DNA of 64,000 nt from Mycolicibacterium iranicum (GCF_014190915.1 NZ_JACHVU010000011.1:116676-180675), one strand, 5' to 3'. Positions 44,404-53,329 are shown, counted from the first letter of the stretch. The notes: generated from the sequence alone by a model not told the origin. Translations and numbers: made by a program.

Positions 44404-44991
44404 TCAGCCGGATGCGCCGAGGATCTTGATCGCGAAGATCAACGAATCCCCGGGCAGGATCCCCGCTCCCGGCTGACCCTGCGGATACCCGTCCGCCGAG
44501 GTCATGGCGACGGCGACGGTGGATCCGACGGTCTGCCCGGCGATGGCCTTCTGGAACCCGGGCACCACGCCGTCGAGCGGGAAGTCCACCGGGGCGCCGC
44601 GTTCGTAGCTGCTGTCGAACACGGACCCGTCACGGCCGTTCACACCCATGTAGCAGACGGACACGGTGGCCGTGGGGGACACCACCGGGCCCTCGCCGGC
44701 CTGCAGCGTGTGCACCTGCGTCTCGGTCACGCTGAACGGTGCGGTGACGTCGATCATCGGCGCGGTGGTGTCGGTGGAACCGCTCACCGCCACACTCCCG
44801 GTGGCACCGGGCTGCGTCCACTCTGCGGTGGCACCGGCTTCGGGCAGCGCGGTCGGGCAACCCAGGCTGGGGGCGGGCGTCTGCGCGACCGAGGACGGGA
44901 CCGAGGTCGACCCGCAGGCCGTGGCCGCGATGGCGAAGGCCGCAGCTCCGGCGGCGAATGCGACAGAGGACGGGCGGCGGAGGGTTCTCAT
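44404..44991 (-). CDS. FKBP-type peptidyl-prolyl isomerase lipoprotein
   Basis: 195 aa from the ATG at 44991. The N-terminal signal ends in a lipobox-like ATACGS, then a Ser/Thr-rich linker. FKBP core signatures in the C-terminal half: VSVCYMGVNGRDGSVFDSS, PLDGVVPGFQKAIAGQTVGS and GILPGDSLIFAIKILG. It probably helps fold exported proteins at the outer face of the membrane. A GTG at 45000 is an alternative start. Confidence 0.9.
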   Translation of the reverse strand: MRTLRRPSSVAFAAGAAAFAIAATACGSTSVPSSVAQTPAPSLGCPTALPEAGATAEWTQPGATGSVAVSGSTDTTAPMIDVTAPFSVTETQVHTLQAGEGPVVSPTATVSVCYMGVNGRDGSVFDSSYERGAPVDFPLDGVVPGFQKAIAGQTVGSTVAVAMTSADGYPQGQPGAGILPGDSLIFAIKILGASG

Positions 44992-45051
44992 CGGCGCCAC
45001 GCTACCGCGTGCGCCGCTGAGGTCAGGAACAGGTAGACGGGTCGGGCGCGC

Positions 45052-45630
45052 TCACCGCCGCGGGTCCCGACGCGGCCCGCGGAGCCCCAGGGTGCGTCGC
45101 CCTGCGGCGATCAACTCGCTGCGTAGTGCCTCCTCGTCGGCGTCGTCGTAGTCGACGCCGGCAGCCGCCGCGATCCCCGACATCACCAGTGCGGCCTTCA
45201 CCTGTCCGCCCAGCCCCGGCTCGACGCCGGCGCACAACGCGAGCTGACGATCGACGAGGGCACCCCAGTGCGGGCGCGCGCGCAGCATCTCACCGACGAC
45301 CGGATCGCCCGTCAGAAGAGGGAACACCTGCCGGTGGCGCACCGCGAGCGCCGCATAGCCGACGAGCAGGCGCTCAGCGCGTGCCTGCGCACTGCGGGGG
45401 AGCGATGCGGCGTCGACGAGCGACGCCACCTCGGAGATGATCGGTTCGAGTACTGCGCTCAAGAGTTCTTCGCGTGTCCGAAAGTGGTGATAGATGGCGG
45501 ATTTCGTCAAGCCAAGCTCATCGGAGATTATCTGCAGCGATGTTCCCGCGACACCGCGGTGAGTGAACAGTTCGACGGCGACGTCGATGAGTCGCCGGCG
45601 CGTGGGCAGGTCGGACCCGCTGCCGTCCAC
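45052..45630 (-). CDS. TetR family regulator
   Basis: 192 aa from the GTG at 45630, with GGAGAGG upstream. HTH: TSLQIISDELGLTKSAIYHHFRTREEL, split over residues 30-56. The frame stays open to 45723, but that would translate the operator, so the downstream start is preferred. The C-terminal domain is helical. Divergent from an SDR gene with a long palindrome between them, the standard arrangement for autoregulation and control of the SDR. Confidence 0.92.
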   Translation of the reverse strand: MDGSGSDLPTRRRLIDVAVELFTHRGVAGTSLQIISDELGLTKSAIYHHFRTREELLSAVLEPIISEVASLVDAASLPRSAQARAERLLVGYAALAVRHRQVFPLLTGDPVVGEMLRARPHWGALVDRQLALCAGVEPGLGGQVKAALVMSGIAAAAGVDYDDADEEALRSELIAAGRRTLGLRGPRRDPRR

Positions 45631-45674
45631 ATCCCCGCCTCTCCGGTCGACCGCGTGGCGGCGACCAACTCCGA

Positions 45675-45713
45675 CTGACCAATCGTACAGTTCCGTGCTG
45701 TACGATCGGTCAG
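45675..45713. promoter_or_regulatory. 39-bp TetR-type operator
   Basis: Inverted repeat with 16-bp arms CTGACCRATCGTACAG, one mismatch, around a 7-bp spacer. It lies between the divergent TetR (45630) and SDR (45834) starts. Arm length and symmetry fit two TetR dimers or an extended dimer site. Confidence 0.82.
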
Positions 45714-45833
45714 TAGTTAGCACAGCGAACTATCACCGGATACGCGTTCAGGCTCCCGGGCGTCGGCGGCAACGACGTCGCCCCCAATCCTCCTGCTGCG
45801 CAACACTTTTGATGAGCACACGAAGGGATCGCC

Positions 45834-46688
45834 ATGCCGACCGACTTCGATCGCCCAGGGCGCACGGCTCTCGACCTGTCCGACAAGGTCGTGGTGGTCG
45901 TGGGCGGGGGACAACAGCCGGGCCCGGGTATGGGCAACGGCCGGGCCATCTGCATCATGGCGGCACGTCACGGTGCACAGGTGGTCGCCGCCGACCGCAA
46001 CATCGCGGCGGCCGACGAGACGGTCGCGATGATCGCCGCCGAAGGCGGCCGGGGCTACGCCATCGAAGCGGATGTCACCGAGGTGGAGGATTGCCGGCGC
46101 ATCTTCGATGAGACCGTCGCGAGGAGCGGACGCGTCGACGGCATGGTGTACAGCGTCGCGACGAACCCACCGTTCGACAGGGAGACCAACACCATGACGG
46201 TGAAGGACTTCGACTACGGCATCAATGTGAACATGCTCGGCTGCTACCACTGCAATCTGTTCGCTGCGCAGTGCATGGAGCGCAACGGCGGCGACACGAC
46301 CGGCAGCATCGTGAACCTGTCGTCGATCGCGAGCCTGAAGAACGAGGTCGGCCTGAACATCGGCATCATGCCGTACGCCCTGGGAAAGTGCGGCCTGAAC
46401 TACATCACCGAGCTGACGGCCGTGCAGTTCGCCGAGGCCGGCGTGCGGGCCAACACCCTCATGCTCGGACCCATCGATTCGGTCATCGGCAATCACGACT
46501 CTCAAGAGCTGTTCGGGTTCGAACCCGTCGAGGTGGAACAGGCATATGCCGACGTCGTCAGGCTGAAGATGGGCCGGGGGACCGTATGGGAATCGGCGTA
46601 TGCGGCCGTGTATCTGCTCGCCGATGAATCCCGGTTCATGACCGGCCAACAGATCCGCCTCGACGGCGGCGCGGCACTGGTGCGTTGA
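45834..46688 (+). CDS. short-chain dehydrogenase/reductase
   Basis: 284 aa. Rossmann Gly motif is unusual: VVGGGQQPGPGMGNG (Gly cluster with a PGPG insert). Then DVTEVEDC, NLSSIASL and the catalytic YALGK (Tyr/Lys, about residue 182-186). SDRs use NAD(P)H to oxidise or reduce hydroxyls. Divergent from TetR with the 39-bp operator between, so probably inducible. Substrate unknown. Confidence 0.9.
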   Translation: MPTDFDRPGRTALDLSDKVVVVVGGGQQPGPGMGNGRAICIMAARHGAQVVAADRNIAAADETVAMIAAEGGRGYAIEADVTEVEDCRRIFDETVARSGRVDGMVYSVATNPPFDRETNTMTVKDFDYGINVNMLGCYHCNLFAAQCMERNGGDTTGSIVNLSSIASLKNEVGLNIGIMPYALGKCGLNYITELTAVQFAEAGVRANTLMLGPIDSVIGNHDSQELFGFEPVEVEQAYADVVRLKMGRGTVWESAYAAVYLLADESRFMTGQQIRLDGGAALVR

Positions 46689-46766
46689 ACCGGTTCGCCT
46701 TCACCCACGCTTCCGGTGGGCCCGCTCGACGTTTCCGGTGGGGCGAGTTTGGGCACCGTGAGGGGT

Positions 46767-47234
46767 ATGAGCGACAACAACAAGGTCACTGTCGAACGAA
46801 CCATCGCAGCGCCCGTCGACGCGGTCTTCGACGTCCTCACCAACCCCCAGCGTCACGTCGCGCTCGACGGGTCCGGGTTCGTCCGCGGCGTGGACCACGC
46901 TGATCGCATCCAGAAGGTCGGCGACGTGTTCACCATGAACATGCAGGGCGATCACATGGGCGGCGAGTACAAGACGGACAACCACGTGTCCGGGTACGTC
47001 AAGGACAAGCTGGTGGCCTGGAAGACCGCGCCCGCCGGCACCGAGCCCCCCGGCTGGGAGTGGATGTGGGAGCTCGAAGCGCAGGGACCGCACGAAACCC
47101 TGGTGCGCCACACTTACGACTGGTCCAAGGTCACCGACAAGAAGTTGCTGGAGAAGGTCAAGTTCCCTCTGGTCACCGAGGATCAGCTCTCCGACACCCT
47201 CGCGCGACTTGCCGAGGAGAGCGAACCCACCTAG
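46767..47234 (+). CDS. SRPBCC family protein
   Basis: 155 aa from the ATG at 46767 (GAGGGG upstream). A START/Bet v1-like fold: VERTIAAPVDAVFDVLTNPQRHVALDG at the N-terminus, GDVFTMNM, WEWMWELEAQGPHETLVRHTYDW mid-domain, and a long C-terminal helix. Binds hydrophobic ligands or acts as a polyketide cyclase/stress protein in related families. 78 bp downstream of the SDR. Confidence 0.88.
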   Translation: MSDNNKVTVERTIAAPVDAVFDVLTNPQRHVALDGSGFVRGVDHADRIQKVGDVFTMNMQGDHMGGEYKTDNHVSGYVKDKLVAWKTAPAGTEPPGWEWMWELEAQGPHETLVRHTYDWSKVTDKKLLEKVKFPLVTEDQLSDTLARLAEESEPT

Positions 47235-47375
47235 GGAATCGCCTGTCCGCCCGGCTCCGGTCGTGCGGGGACCAGGAGTATCGATACCGACTTTTTCCTG
47301 AGCGCAGCCGATGAGGCGTGGTCCAATGGCATTGCCGGTGAATAGGCAGGGTTGAGGTTGGACAGGGGGACCCTC

Positions 47376-48476
47376 GTGCGGCGTGGTGGTCTGGTTGCCG
47401 CTCTGGCGAGGTGGTGGCGCGACCCGGGTCGGTACGACTGGCTGGTGCAACTCGTCGAGGCGAACGGTTACGGGCGTATCACACGTCTGGGTGTCGCACT
47501 GGCATGCCTGGCGATCGGGGCGTGGCCCCTGCTGATGGTGTTCAGCCCCGACTACGTGTCAGGGACGGTCAGCAGGGTGATCACCGTTGGGTCCGGGGTG
47601 CTCGCGCTGGTCTTCGGCGTGTGGTGGCTCATCCGCTGGCCCACCCACCAGCAGTCGAAATTCATTGTCCTCACGCTCAATACCAGCATCGCCCTCAACT
47701 GTGCCGCCTACACCGTCGAGGGCAAGTACGCGGCCGGCAGTCTGGCATTTGCGCTGACAGCGGGCTACGTGGCCTGCGTCCACACCTTGCCCCAGCTGAT
47801 CGCCATACTGACGCTGGCCTCCTCCATCATCCTGTACGGGACGGTCACCGTCGGGATGGCCGCCGACCCCGCGGGCGGTCTGGCCGACGGCCTGCTGCGT
47901 TTGGCGTCGGTCACCGTCCTTCCCATGACCATCCGCACGCTGGTGGACCTACTGGGTGAGGCTGCCGTCGTGTCCGACATCGACCCGTTGACGGGACTGG
48001 CCAATCGGCGGGGCCTGGTCCGCGCGGTTCGTCAACTCGTCGGGGCGGCGCCCGGCGAGGACGTGACCCGTGTGTGCGCCACCATGATCGACATCGATGA
48101 TTTCAAGACGATCAACGACACCCGCGGCCATGCCGCCGGCGATCAGGTGCTGGTCGATCTCGCCGAGATGCTGAGCGAGGTGAGCTCCGAACGGTCGGTG
48201 ATCGCGCGGATCGGCGGGGAGGAGTTCGCGATCGTCGATCTCTGCGACACCGATGGTGCGGTGCACGTCGCCGAACGTCTTCGTGCGGCGCTCGACGCCG
48301 CGCACGCGGAGTTCACCGCCAGTTTCGGCGTCGCCACTGTCGCTCTGCCGTCTCGCGTCGCGATCGACACCATCGGCCTCACCGAACGTCTCCTCGACGT
48401 CGCCGACCACGCGATGTACCTGGCGAAACGTGCCGGGGGAGACCGCATCGAAGTCGCCGACTCCCGGCAGAGGTGA
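47376..48476 (+). CDS. membrane diguanylate cyclase (GGDEF)
   Basis: 366 aa from the GTG at 47376, 5 bp after AGGGGGA; a TTG at 47352 is less likely. About six transmembrane helices (45-195) precede a GGDEF domain with DPLTGLANRRGL, IDIDDFKTIND and the active-site GGEEF (about 286-290), which is a catalytically competent variant. No RxxD inhibitory site is seen in front of it. It should make c-di-GMP from GTP. The N-terminal membrane sensor is of unknown ligand. Confidence 0.92.
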   Translation: MRRGGLVAALARWWRDPGRYDWLVQLVEANGYGRITRLGVALACLAIGAWPLLMVFSPDYVSGTVSRVITVGSGVLALVFGVWWLIRWPTHQQSKFIVLTLNTSIALNCAAYTVEGKYAAGSLAFALTAGYVACVHTLPQLIAILTLASSIILYGTVTVGMAADPAGGLADGLLRLASVTVLPMTIRTLVDLLGEAAVVSDIDPLTGLANRRGLVRAVRQLVGAAPGEDVTRVCATMIDIDDFKTINDTRGHAAGDQVLVDLAEMLSEVSSERSVIARIGGEEFAIVDLCDTDGAVHVAERLRAALDAAHAEFTASFGVATVALPSRVAIDTIGLTERLLDVADHAMYLAKRAGGDRIEVADSRQR

Positions 48477-48487
48477 TCGTCTGCATT

Positions 48488-48514
48488 CCGCGGTGGAGCT
48501 TTGCCGCACCGCGG
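48488..48514. terminator. hairpin between convergent genes
   Basis: Perfect 8-bp stem CCGCGGTG / CACCGCGG with an 11-nt loop, just after the GGDEF gene and before the thiD stop. Can serve either strand. Confidence 0.6.
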
Positions 48515-48563
48515 TCAACCGACTCCACACCGGGACGGCGGCAGCGGCATCGCGCCGCGAACG

Positions 48564-49415
48564 CTAGAGATCAGGCTCATTGTGCAGTCCAGCGATTCCG
48601 TTGACCGTCCCCAGGCCGTGGCCGATCGGATAGGCAGTGCGGATGCACTCGGTCACCCACAGCTTGCCGAACGCGACCGCGTCGGGTACCGAGAGTTGGT
48701 GCGCCAGTGCAGCAGTGATCGCCGCTGCCAGCGTGTCGCCGGCGCCGTGGTCGTTGCGGGTGTCCACCCGAGGGGCGGCGAACTGGTGGAACTCCGAGCC
48801 GTCGAAGAGAAGGTCAGAACTGACGCGTGAAGTTCGCAGATGTCCGCCCTTGACCAGGGCCCACCGTGGCCCGAGCGCGTGCAGTGCGCGGGCCGCATCG
48901 CGCTGGGTCGCGTCGTCCACGACGTCGATGCCGACCAGCAGTCGCACTTCGTCGAGGTTCGGCGTCACCAACGTGGCCATCGGGAACAGATCGTCGCGGA
49001 GGGCGGCGAGTGCGCTGACGTGCAGCAGGGGTTCGCCGTTGTTCGATGCACATACCGGATCGACGATCAGCGGGACCACGCCGTCGAGCTTCTCGCCCCG
49101 CCAGGTCGTCACGATCGCCTCGATGATGTCCTTGGAGGCCAACATTCCGGTCTTCGCCGCCTCGATCCCGATGTCGGACGCGACCGCGCTGATCTGCCCG
49201 GCGACGATGTCGATCGGGACCTCGTAGAACGCCCTGACGCCCAACGAGTTCTGAACGGTGACCGCGGTGACCGCGGCGGACCCGTGCACACCGAGCATCG
49301 CGAAAGCACGCATATCGGCTTGCAGGCCGGCACTGCCGCCGGAATCGGAACCGGCGATGGTCATGACCCGGCGCGGGGTGTCCCCGGGTGCGGCCAGCGG
49401 CAGGACGCGCGTCAT
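48564..49415 (-). CDS. thiD: hydroxymethylpyrimidine phosphate kinase
   Basis: 283 aa from the ATG at 49415. ThiD signatures: MTIAGSDSGGSAGLQADMRAF (start of the domain, split over 16-38), VQNSLGV, AAKTGMLAS, VDPVCAS and the NDHGAGDTLAAAI active-site region, where the usual GTGC is replaced by HGAGD as in the ribokinase-like catalytic Asp. It phosphorylates HMP-P to HMP-PP for thiamine synthesis, and TenA at 19934 could supply HMP. A longer reading to 49679 is Arg-rich and unlikely. Confidence 0.93.
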   Translation of the reverse strand: MTRVLPLAAPGDTPRRVMTIAGSDSGGSAGLQADMRAFAMLGVHGSAAVTAVTVQNSLGVRAFYEVPIDIVAGQISAVASDIGIEAAKTGMLASKDIIEAIVTTWRGEKLDGVVPLIVDPVCASNNGEPLLHVSALAALRDDLFPMATLVTPNLDEVRLLVGIDVVDDATQRDAARALHALGPRWALVKGGHLRTSRVSSDLLFDGSEFHQFAAPRVDTRNDHGAGDTLAAAITAALAHQLSVPDAVAFGKLWVTECIRTAYPIGHGLGTVNGIAGLHNEPDL

Positions 49416-49473
49416 GTCGGCACTGTAACGGCTGCGGTCACACGGGGATCGGAGCCCGACGGTTGGGACGGGT

Positions 49474-49505
49474 GCGCCCCGATCGCCGGCATGCGATCGG
49501 GGCGC
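49474..49505 (-). terminator. perfect 12-bp hairpin
   Basis: GCGCCCCGATCG / CGATCGGGGCGC around an 8-nt loop, in the gap between thiD and the small gene at 49552. No U-tract. It probably ends the small upstream transcript. Confidence 0.7.
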
Positions 49506-49551
49506 CCGAATCTCCGCCGCCCGCTCGGCTTCGCGGCGTTCGCGCCTTGAG

Positions 49552-49698
49552 TCAGCCGGCCCCGTTGCCGTCACCGGGATGGGGGACGTTGTTCTCGTCG
49601 ACATAGGCGCGATCGGTATCGGTACCGCCGTCCTCGCGCGGGCCCTCGTTGGATCCTTGCGATTCGATCGCTTCCGCACCGTCGCTGGGCATCGTCAT
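49552..49698 (-). CDS. small acidic hypothetical protein
   Basis: 48 aa from the ATG at 49698, with GGAAGAGAG 9 bp upstream. Acidic, Gly/Asp/Asn-rich, no hydrophobic segment, probably disordered (EGPREDGGTDTDR, ENNVPHPGDGNG). A strong ribosome-binding site and the hairpin downstream support a real gene. An ATG two codons later is possible. Confidence 0.5.
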   Translation of the reverse strand: MTMPSDGAEAIESQGSNEGPREDGGTDTDRAYVDENNVPHPGDGNGAG

Positions 49699-49789
49699 GG
49701 GGCACTCTCTTCCGGTCGCAGATGTTTCTCTGAGCCGCCTGAATGCCCCGTCTACTCGGTGCTGAACCACGTCGGCGACGACGGAGTCG

Positions 49790-50599
49790 TCATCCGTTGT
49801 CCCGCCACGTGAGCACCTGCTTCAGGGATGTGAGGTCGTAGCCGTTCTCGGCGGTCAGCTCGGTCTGGAACAAGGTGACGCCCGCCTCCCGGAACGCATC
49901 GGCGCTCTCGGCGTTCTGCCACAGCGTGGAGCGTTCGATGTCGGCGCCGTTGCGACCGAACGACGCCGCCAGTTCGTCGACCCGGTCGCTCGACTTACGG
50001 AACGAGTCGAGTTCCTGGAACGCGTGCCAGATGTCGGCGTGGCGGGCGATGGCGGGCAGCGAGCGCTTGGGGCCCGTGCCGCCGATGAGGATCGGCAGCT
50101 TACGCACGGGCGGCGGAATCAGTGCAGCGAGCCGGTTCTCGATGCGGAGCAGGCTCTCGTCGAACAGATCGAAGCGGGAGCCGAAGGTCCCGAATTCGTA
50201 ACCGTAAGTGGTGTAGTCCTTCTCGTACCACCCGGCGCCGAGACCGAGGATGAGCCGACCGCCGCTGATGTGGTCCACGGTGCGCGCCATGTCGGCGAGC
50301 AGGTCCGGGTTGCGGTAGCCGACCCCGGTGACGAGGAGGCCGATCTCGGCGTGGGACGTGATCTCACCCCAGGACGCCAGGGCGGTCCAGCCCTCGAAGT
50401 TGGACACGTCGGGCTGCTCGTCGGTCAGCACGGGCTTGCCGTCGACGATGGCCTCCATGGCCGGGCGGTGGAAGTGGTCGTAGCCGAAGATCACGTCGAC
50501 GCCGAGGTCGTCGGCGGCCAGGACGGCCTCGCGCCAGGTGCGGTAGTCCGGGGTTCCGCCGGGCTGAATCTGTACGGCAACGCGAACGGGACGGGTCAT
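49790..50599 (-). CDS. LLM-class F420-dependent oxidoreductase
   Basis: 269 aa from the ATG at 50599 (AGGAG upstream). Luciferase-like barrel: VRVAVQIQPGGTPDYRTWREAVLAADDLGVD (split), VIFGYDHFHRP, GLLVTGVGYRNPDLLADMARTVDHISGGRLILGLGAGW, and PILIGGTGPKRSLPAIARHADIW. F420 use is expected for the subfamily; the substrate is unknown. 56 bp upstream of... the acyltransferase gene ends 57 bp before its start, same strand. Confidence 0.9.
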   Translation of the reverse strand: MTRPVRVAVQIQPGGTPDYRTWREAVLAADDLGVDVIFGYDHFHRPAMEAIVDGKPVLTDEQPDVSNFEGWTALASWGEITSHAEIGLLVTGVGYRNPDLLADMARTVDHISGGRLILGLGAGWYEKDYTTYGYEFGTFGSRFDLFDESLLRIENRLAALIPPPVRKLPILIGGTGPKRSLPAIARHADIWHAFQELDSFRKSSDRVDELAASFGRNGADIERSTLWQNAESADAFREAGVTLFQTELTAENGYDLTSLKQVLTWRDNG

Positions 50600-50655
50600 G
50601 ATGCTCCTGAGTCGGGGAACGGGCGACTCTTGAGCCAAGCGCACGGGGTCCGCGT

Positions 50656-51543
50656 TTATTCCGGCGCGACGGCGCGGCCCCAGGCGAGGGGGTTCAGATG
50701 CCGGAACGGGTCCGTCTCCCGTACCTGCTGCAGATCGTCCAGCGTGCGCGACAGTGCCGTGTGCGCGCGTTGCTTGACCGTGGCGATCCACGGGTCGTCG
50801 GCGACGTGCCGCGGCCTGGCGGTGTCGACGGGCGGCGCGAACCGCAGATACATCCGCTGGGGGCGGGGCAGCAAGGTCGGGCCGATCCCGCGCACCAGCG
50901 GAATGCCCACTCCCGGAACGCCGTGTACGCGTTCGCCTATGGTGCGAGTTCGCCGTTCCCACGCTCCGCCACGCGCGACGCAGCTCTGGTACACGTCGTC
51001 GCCACCCACCAATCCCACGGGGACGATCGGGTACTCATGCGCGACGGCCAGACGCGCGAAACCACTGCGGCGTTCCCACTGCAACGTGTACTCCTCGTTG
51101 AGGAACTTGAGCATGTCCCGACCGCCGCCAGGGAAGACCAGCACTGTCTCGCCTTGTCTCATCAGCTCCGCACACGTGTCCGGATGACCCGGCACGGCGC
51201 CGGCTGCCTCGAGGATGTCGCGGGCGAGGCCGCGCGTCTCGGTGATCTGCTTGTTGGCCAGACCGCGGACCCGTACACCGATCTCCCGGTGCACGAAGTA
51301 GGGGATCAACACGATCTCCGCCGAACCCGACACCGTGTGATTGCCGACAAGAAGGAAGCGACCGTCGCGGGGCAGGTTCTCGAGACCGTCGACGTAGATC
51401 TTCCCGGCGTCGACGACGGGGGCAAGTCTGTCCGCCATCGCAAAGATGCCCCGGCGAAGCGCCCCGACCCGTGCGGGCTCGTTGACGAGGCGGTCCACAT
51501 CGACAGTGTGGGGAGCGGGGCGAGTCGCCGGCTGTGTATCCAT
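50656..51543 (-). CDS. PlsC-like lysophospholipid acyltransferase family protein
   Basis: 295 aa. Acyltransferase blocks: GNHTVSGSAE in place of NHxxxxD (motif I), LANKQI, then LVFPGGGRDML in place of FPEG (motif III) and PIVPVGLVGG (motif IV). The acid residue of motif I is Ser here, as seen in some divergent members, so activity should be tested. It would acylate a lipid at the membrane. Divergent from a TetR gene with an inverted repeat between. Confidence 0.82.
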   Translation of the reverse strand: MDTQPATRPAPHTVDVDRLVNEPARVGALRRGIFAMADRLAPVVDAGKIYVDGLENLPRDGRFLLVGNHTVSGSAEIVLIPYFVHREIGVRVRGLANKQITETRGLARDILEAAGAVPGHPDTCAELMRQGETVLVFPGGGRDMLKFLNEEYTLQWERRSGFARLAVAHEYPIVPVGLVGGDDVYQSCVARGGAWERRTRTIGERVHGVPGVGIPLVRGIGPTLLPRPQRMYLRFAPPVDTARPRHVADDPWIATVKQRAHTALSRTLDDLQQVRETDPFRHLNPLAWGRAVAPE

Positions 51544-51592
51544 GTCTGCCCATTTCGATCCGGTGAGGCGAGACCCCCACTATAGCGCCATA

Positions 51593-51617
51593 CTGACCAA
51601 CTGACGATTCTGGTCAG
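51593..51617. promoter_or_regulatory. candidate TetR operator
   Basis: Perfect CTGACCA / TGGTCAG inverted repeat with an 11-bp spacer, in the 113-bp gap between the divergent acyltransferase and TetR genes. A second CTGAC half-site sits inside the spacer. Confidence 0.6.
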
Positions 51618-51656
51618 TCGGTACCGACACGGCTCGTGCACCGATACCCTCGGCAG

Positions 51657-52367
51657 GTGACCACTGCGATCGACGGGCTGCCGGAGGCCAGTTCTGCGAC
51701 GGCGGCGCGAATCCTCGCGGCGGCTAATGACCTTCTGATCGGCCACGGGGTGAAAGGCTTCACCGTCGCCGACGTTGCCACCCGGGCCCACACGGGCAAG
51801 GGCACCGTCTACCTCTACTGGCCGACCAAGGAGGACCTGCTCATCGGCCTGATAGGCCGCGGATTCCTTAGCATCCTCGACGACCTCATCGAAGCATTCA
51901 CCGACCATGCGGACCTTGCACGCCCTTCGCGCTTCTGCTCGGCAATGCTGCGCGCCGCGCTGGGGCAGCCTCTGATCGCCGCAATGCAGCGCCACGATGG
52001 TGACCTCCTGGGCATCCTGGCCGACCACCCCCGCTCCGTGGCACTCGACGAGGCGCTCGGCCCCGCCGCTGTTCTGCATGCGGCGCTTCCGCTGTGGCGT
52101 GCCAACGGGATGGCGCGCACAGACTGGGATATTGCCGATCAGACGTTCGCACTGCAGGCGCTCGTCACCGGCGTCACGGTGTCGCTGGTCCAGGATTCCA
52201 GCGCCGCAGACCATCACCTGACGGTGCTCGATGCCGCAACCACGGCGTTGCTCGGCCCCGAGCGAGCCAACCAGAAGCGTTTGCGCGCCACCGCCTCGGG
52301 CATCATCGAGTTCCTGCGAGAGGGCAGAACGGCTGCTTTAGGCCTCCTCGCGATGCCGACGCAGTGA
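51657..52367 (+). CDS. TetR family regulator
   Basis: 236 aa from the GTG at 51657; a GTG at 51636 is an alternative. HTH: FTVADVATRAHTGKGTVYLYWPTKEDLL, split over residues 37-64. A C-terminal ligand domain follows. Divergent from the acyltransferase, with a palindromic site between them; it probably represses that gene and itself. Confidence 0.92.
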   Translation: MTTAIDGLPEASSATAARILAAANDLLIGHGVKGFTVADVATRAHTGKGTVYLYWPTKEDLLIGLIGRGFLSILDDLIEAFTDHADLARPSRFCSAMLRAALGQPLIAAMQRHDGDLLGILADHPRSVALDEALGPAAVLHAALPLWRANGMARTDWDIADQTFALQALVTGVTVSLVQDSSAADHHLTVLDAATTALLGPERANQKRLRATASGIIEFLREGRTAALGLLAMPTQ

Positions 52368-52445
52368 TCATGTTGAGCCACAGCAGCTTCCGTGATGCTC
52401 GCGGTCCCGTCCGCGTGTGGGAGTCTGCATGCTAAGGGAGCGGCG

Positions 52446-53321
52446 ATGCTGCTGATTACCGGCCCGACGGGGAATGTCGGCTACGAGCTGTGCGAGACGC
52501 TGCAACGGCATCACCGGCCGAAGTGGCGGGTGGGCAGCCGTCACCCGGAGCGGCTGACGGTGTGGCCGCGCGCCGAGGTCGTGCACCTCGACTTTTTCGA
52601 CCCTGCGACGTGGGGTGGCGCGCTGAACGGTGTCACCGAACTCTTCCTCTTGTTCCCCCTACCCGGGAACCGGGCAGCACGGCAGGCGATCATCCCGTTC
52701 CTTCGCGCCGCCGAACGCAAGGGCTGCCGGGCGGTGGTGTACGTGTCGGTGTTCGGCGCGGACCGTGCGCGCTACATTCCGCACCACGCCGTCGAAGACG
52801 CTCTGGGCAGATCCGGTATGTCTGCCACGGTGTTGCGGTGCAGCTTTTTCATGCAGAATCTGCATCGCGCCATCTCCACCCACGGCGTCGATATCGCCGA
52901 ACGCGGGGAGCTGTTCGTTCCCGCCGGCCGAGGTGCGACGACGTTCCTCGACGCCCGCGACGCCGCCGAAGTGGCCGCCGCCGTGCTGAGGGATCCGGGC
53001 AGTATCCGCGACCGGGTGTACCACCTCACCGGCCCGGAGCCACTCACGATGGCGCAGGTGGCGGCTGCATTGTCCGACGCACTCGGTCGTCCCATTCGGT
53101 ACACCAACCCCGGGTTGGTGCGTTTCGCCGCTCGCCTGCGCTCCCGCGACGTGGGTTGGGACAGCATCGTTTTCATGGCGGCGGTCTACACCCTGACCAG
53201 GCTGGGCCGGAATCAACCCGTGACCGATGACGTCGAACGGCTTCTCGGGCGCCCCCCACGGGCACTGCCTGAGTTTCTTGCAGATTCGGCATGGCGCTGG
53301 CGGCAACACGCGTGGACGTGA
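52446..53321 (+). CDS. NmrA-like NAD(P)-binding protein
   Basis: 291 aa from the ATG at 52446 (AAGGGAG upstream). N-terminal Rossmann motif ITGPTGNVGYELCE, then YVSVFGADRARY and FFMQNLHRAI, typical of the NmrA/TMR family. These are atypical SDRs, either reductases or NAD(P) sensors; the catalytic Tyr is not in a YxxxK motif. Function unknown. Ends 8 bp before the tail of the next gene. Confidence 0.87.
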   Translation: MLLITGPTGNVGYELCETLQRHHRPKWRVGSRHPERLTVWPRAEVVHLDFFDPATWGGALNGVTELFLLFPLPGNRAARQAIIPFLRAAERKGCRAVVYVSVFGADRARYIPHHAVEDALGRSGMSATVLRCSFFMQNLHRAISTHGVDIAERGELFVPAGRGATTFLDARDAAEVAAAVLRDPGSIRDRVYHLTGPEPLTMAQVAAALSDALGRPIRYTNPGLVRFAARLRSRDVGWDSIVFMAAVYTLTRLGRNQPVTDDVERLLGRPPRALPEFLADSAWRWRQHAWT

Positions 53322-53329
53322 CCACTCGG

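Noticed and set aside
45631..45723. Longer TetR start at 45723
   Set aside because: It would translate the operator and its N-terminus is unlike TetR proteins; the GTG at 45630 has a good ribosome-binding site.
48618..48655. Partial resemblance to the shared promoter element inside thiD
   Set aside because: It differs in the first block (GATCGGATAG) and lies within a coding sequence on the opposite strand, so it was taken as coincidence.
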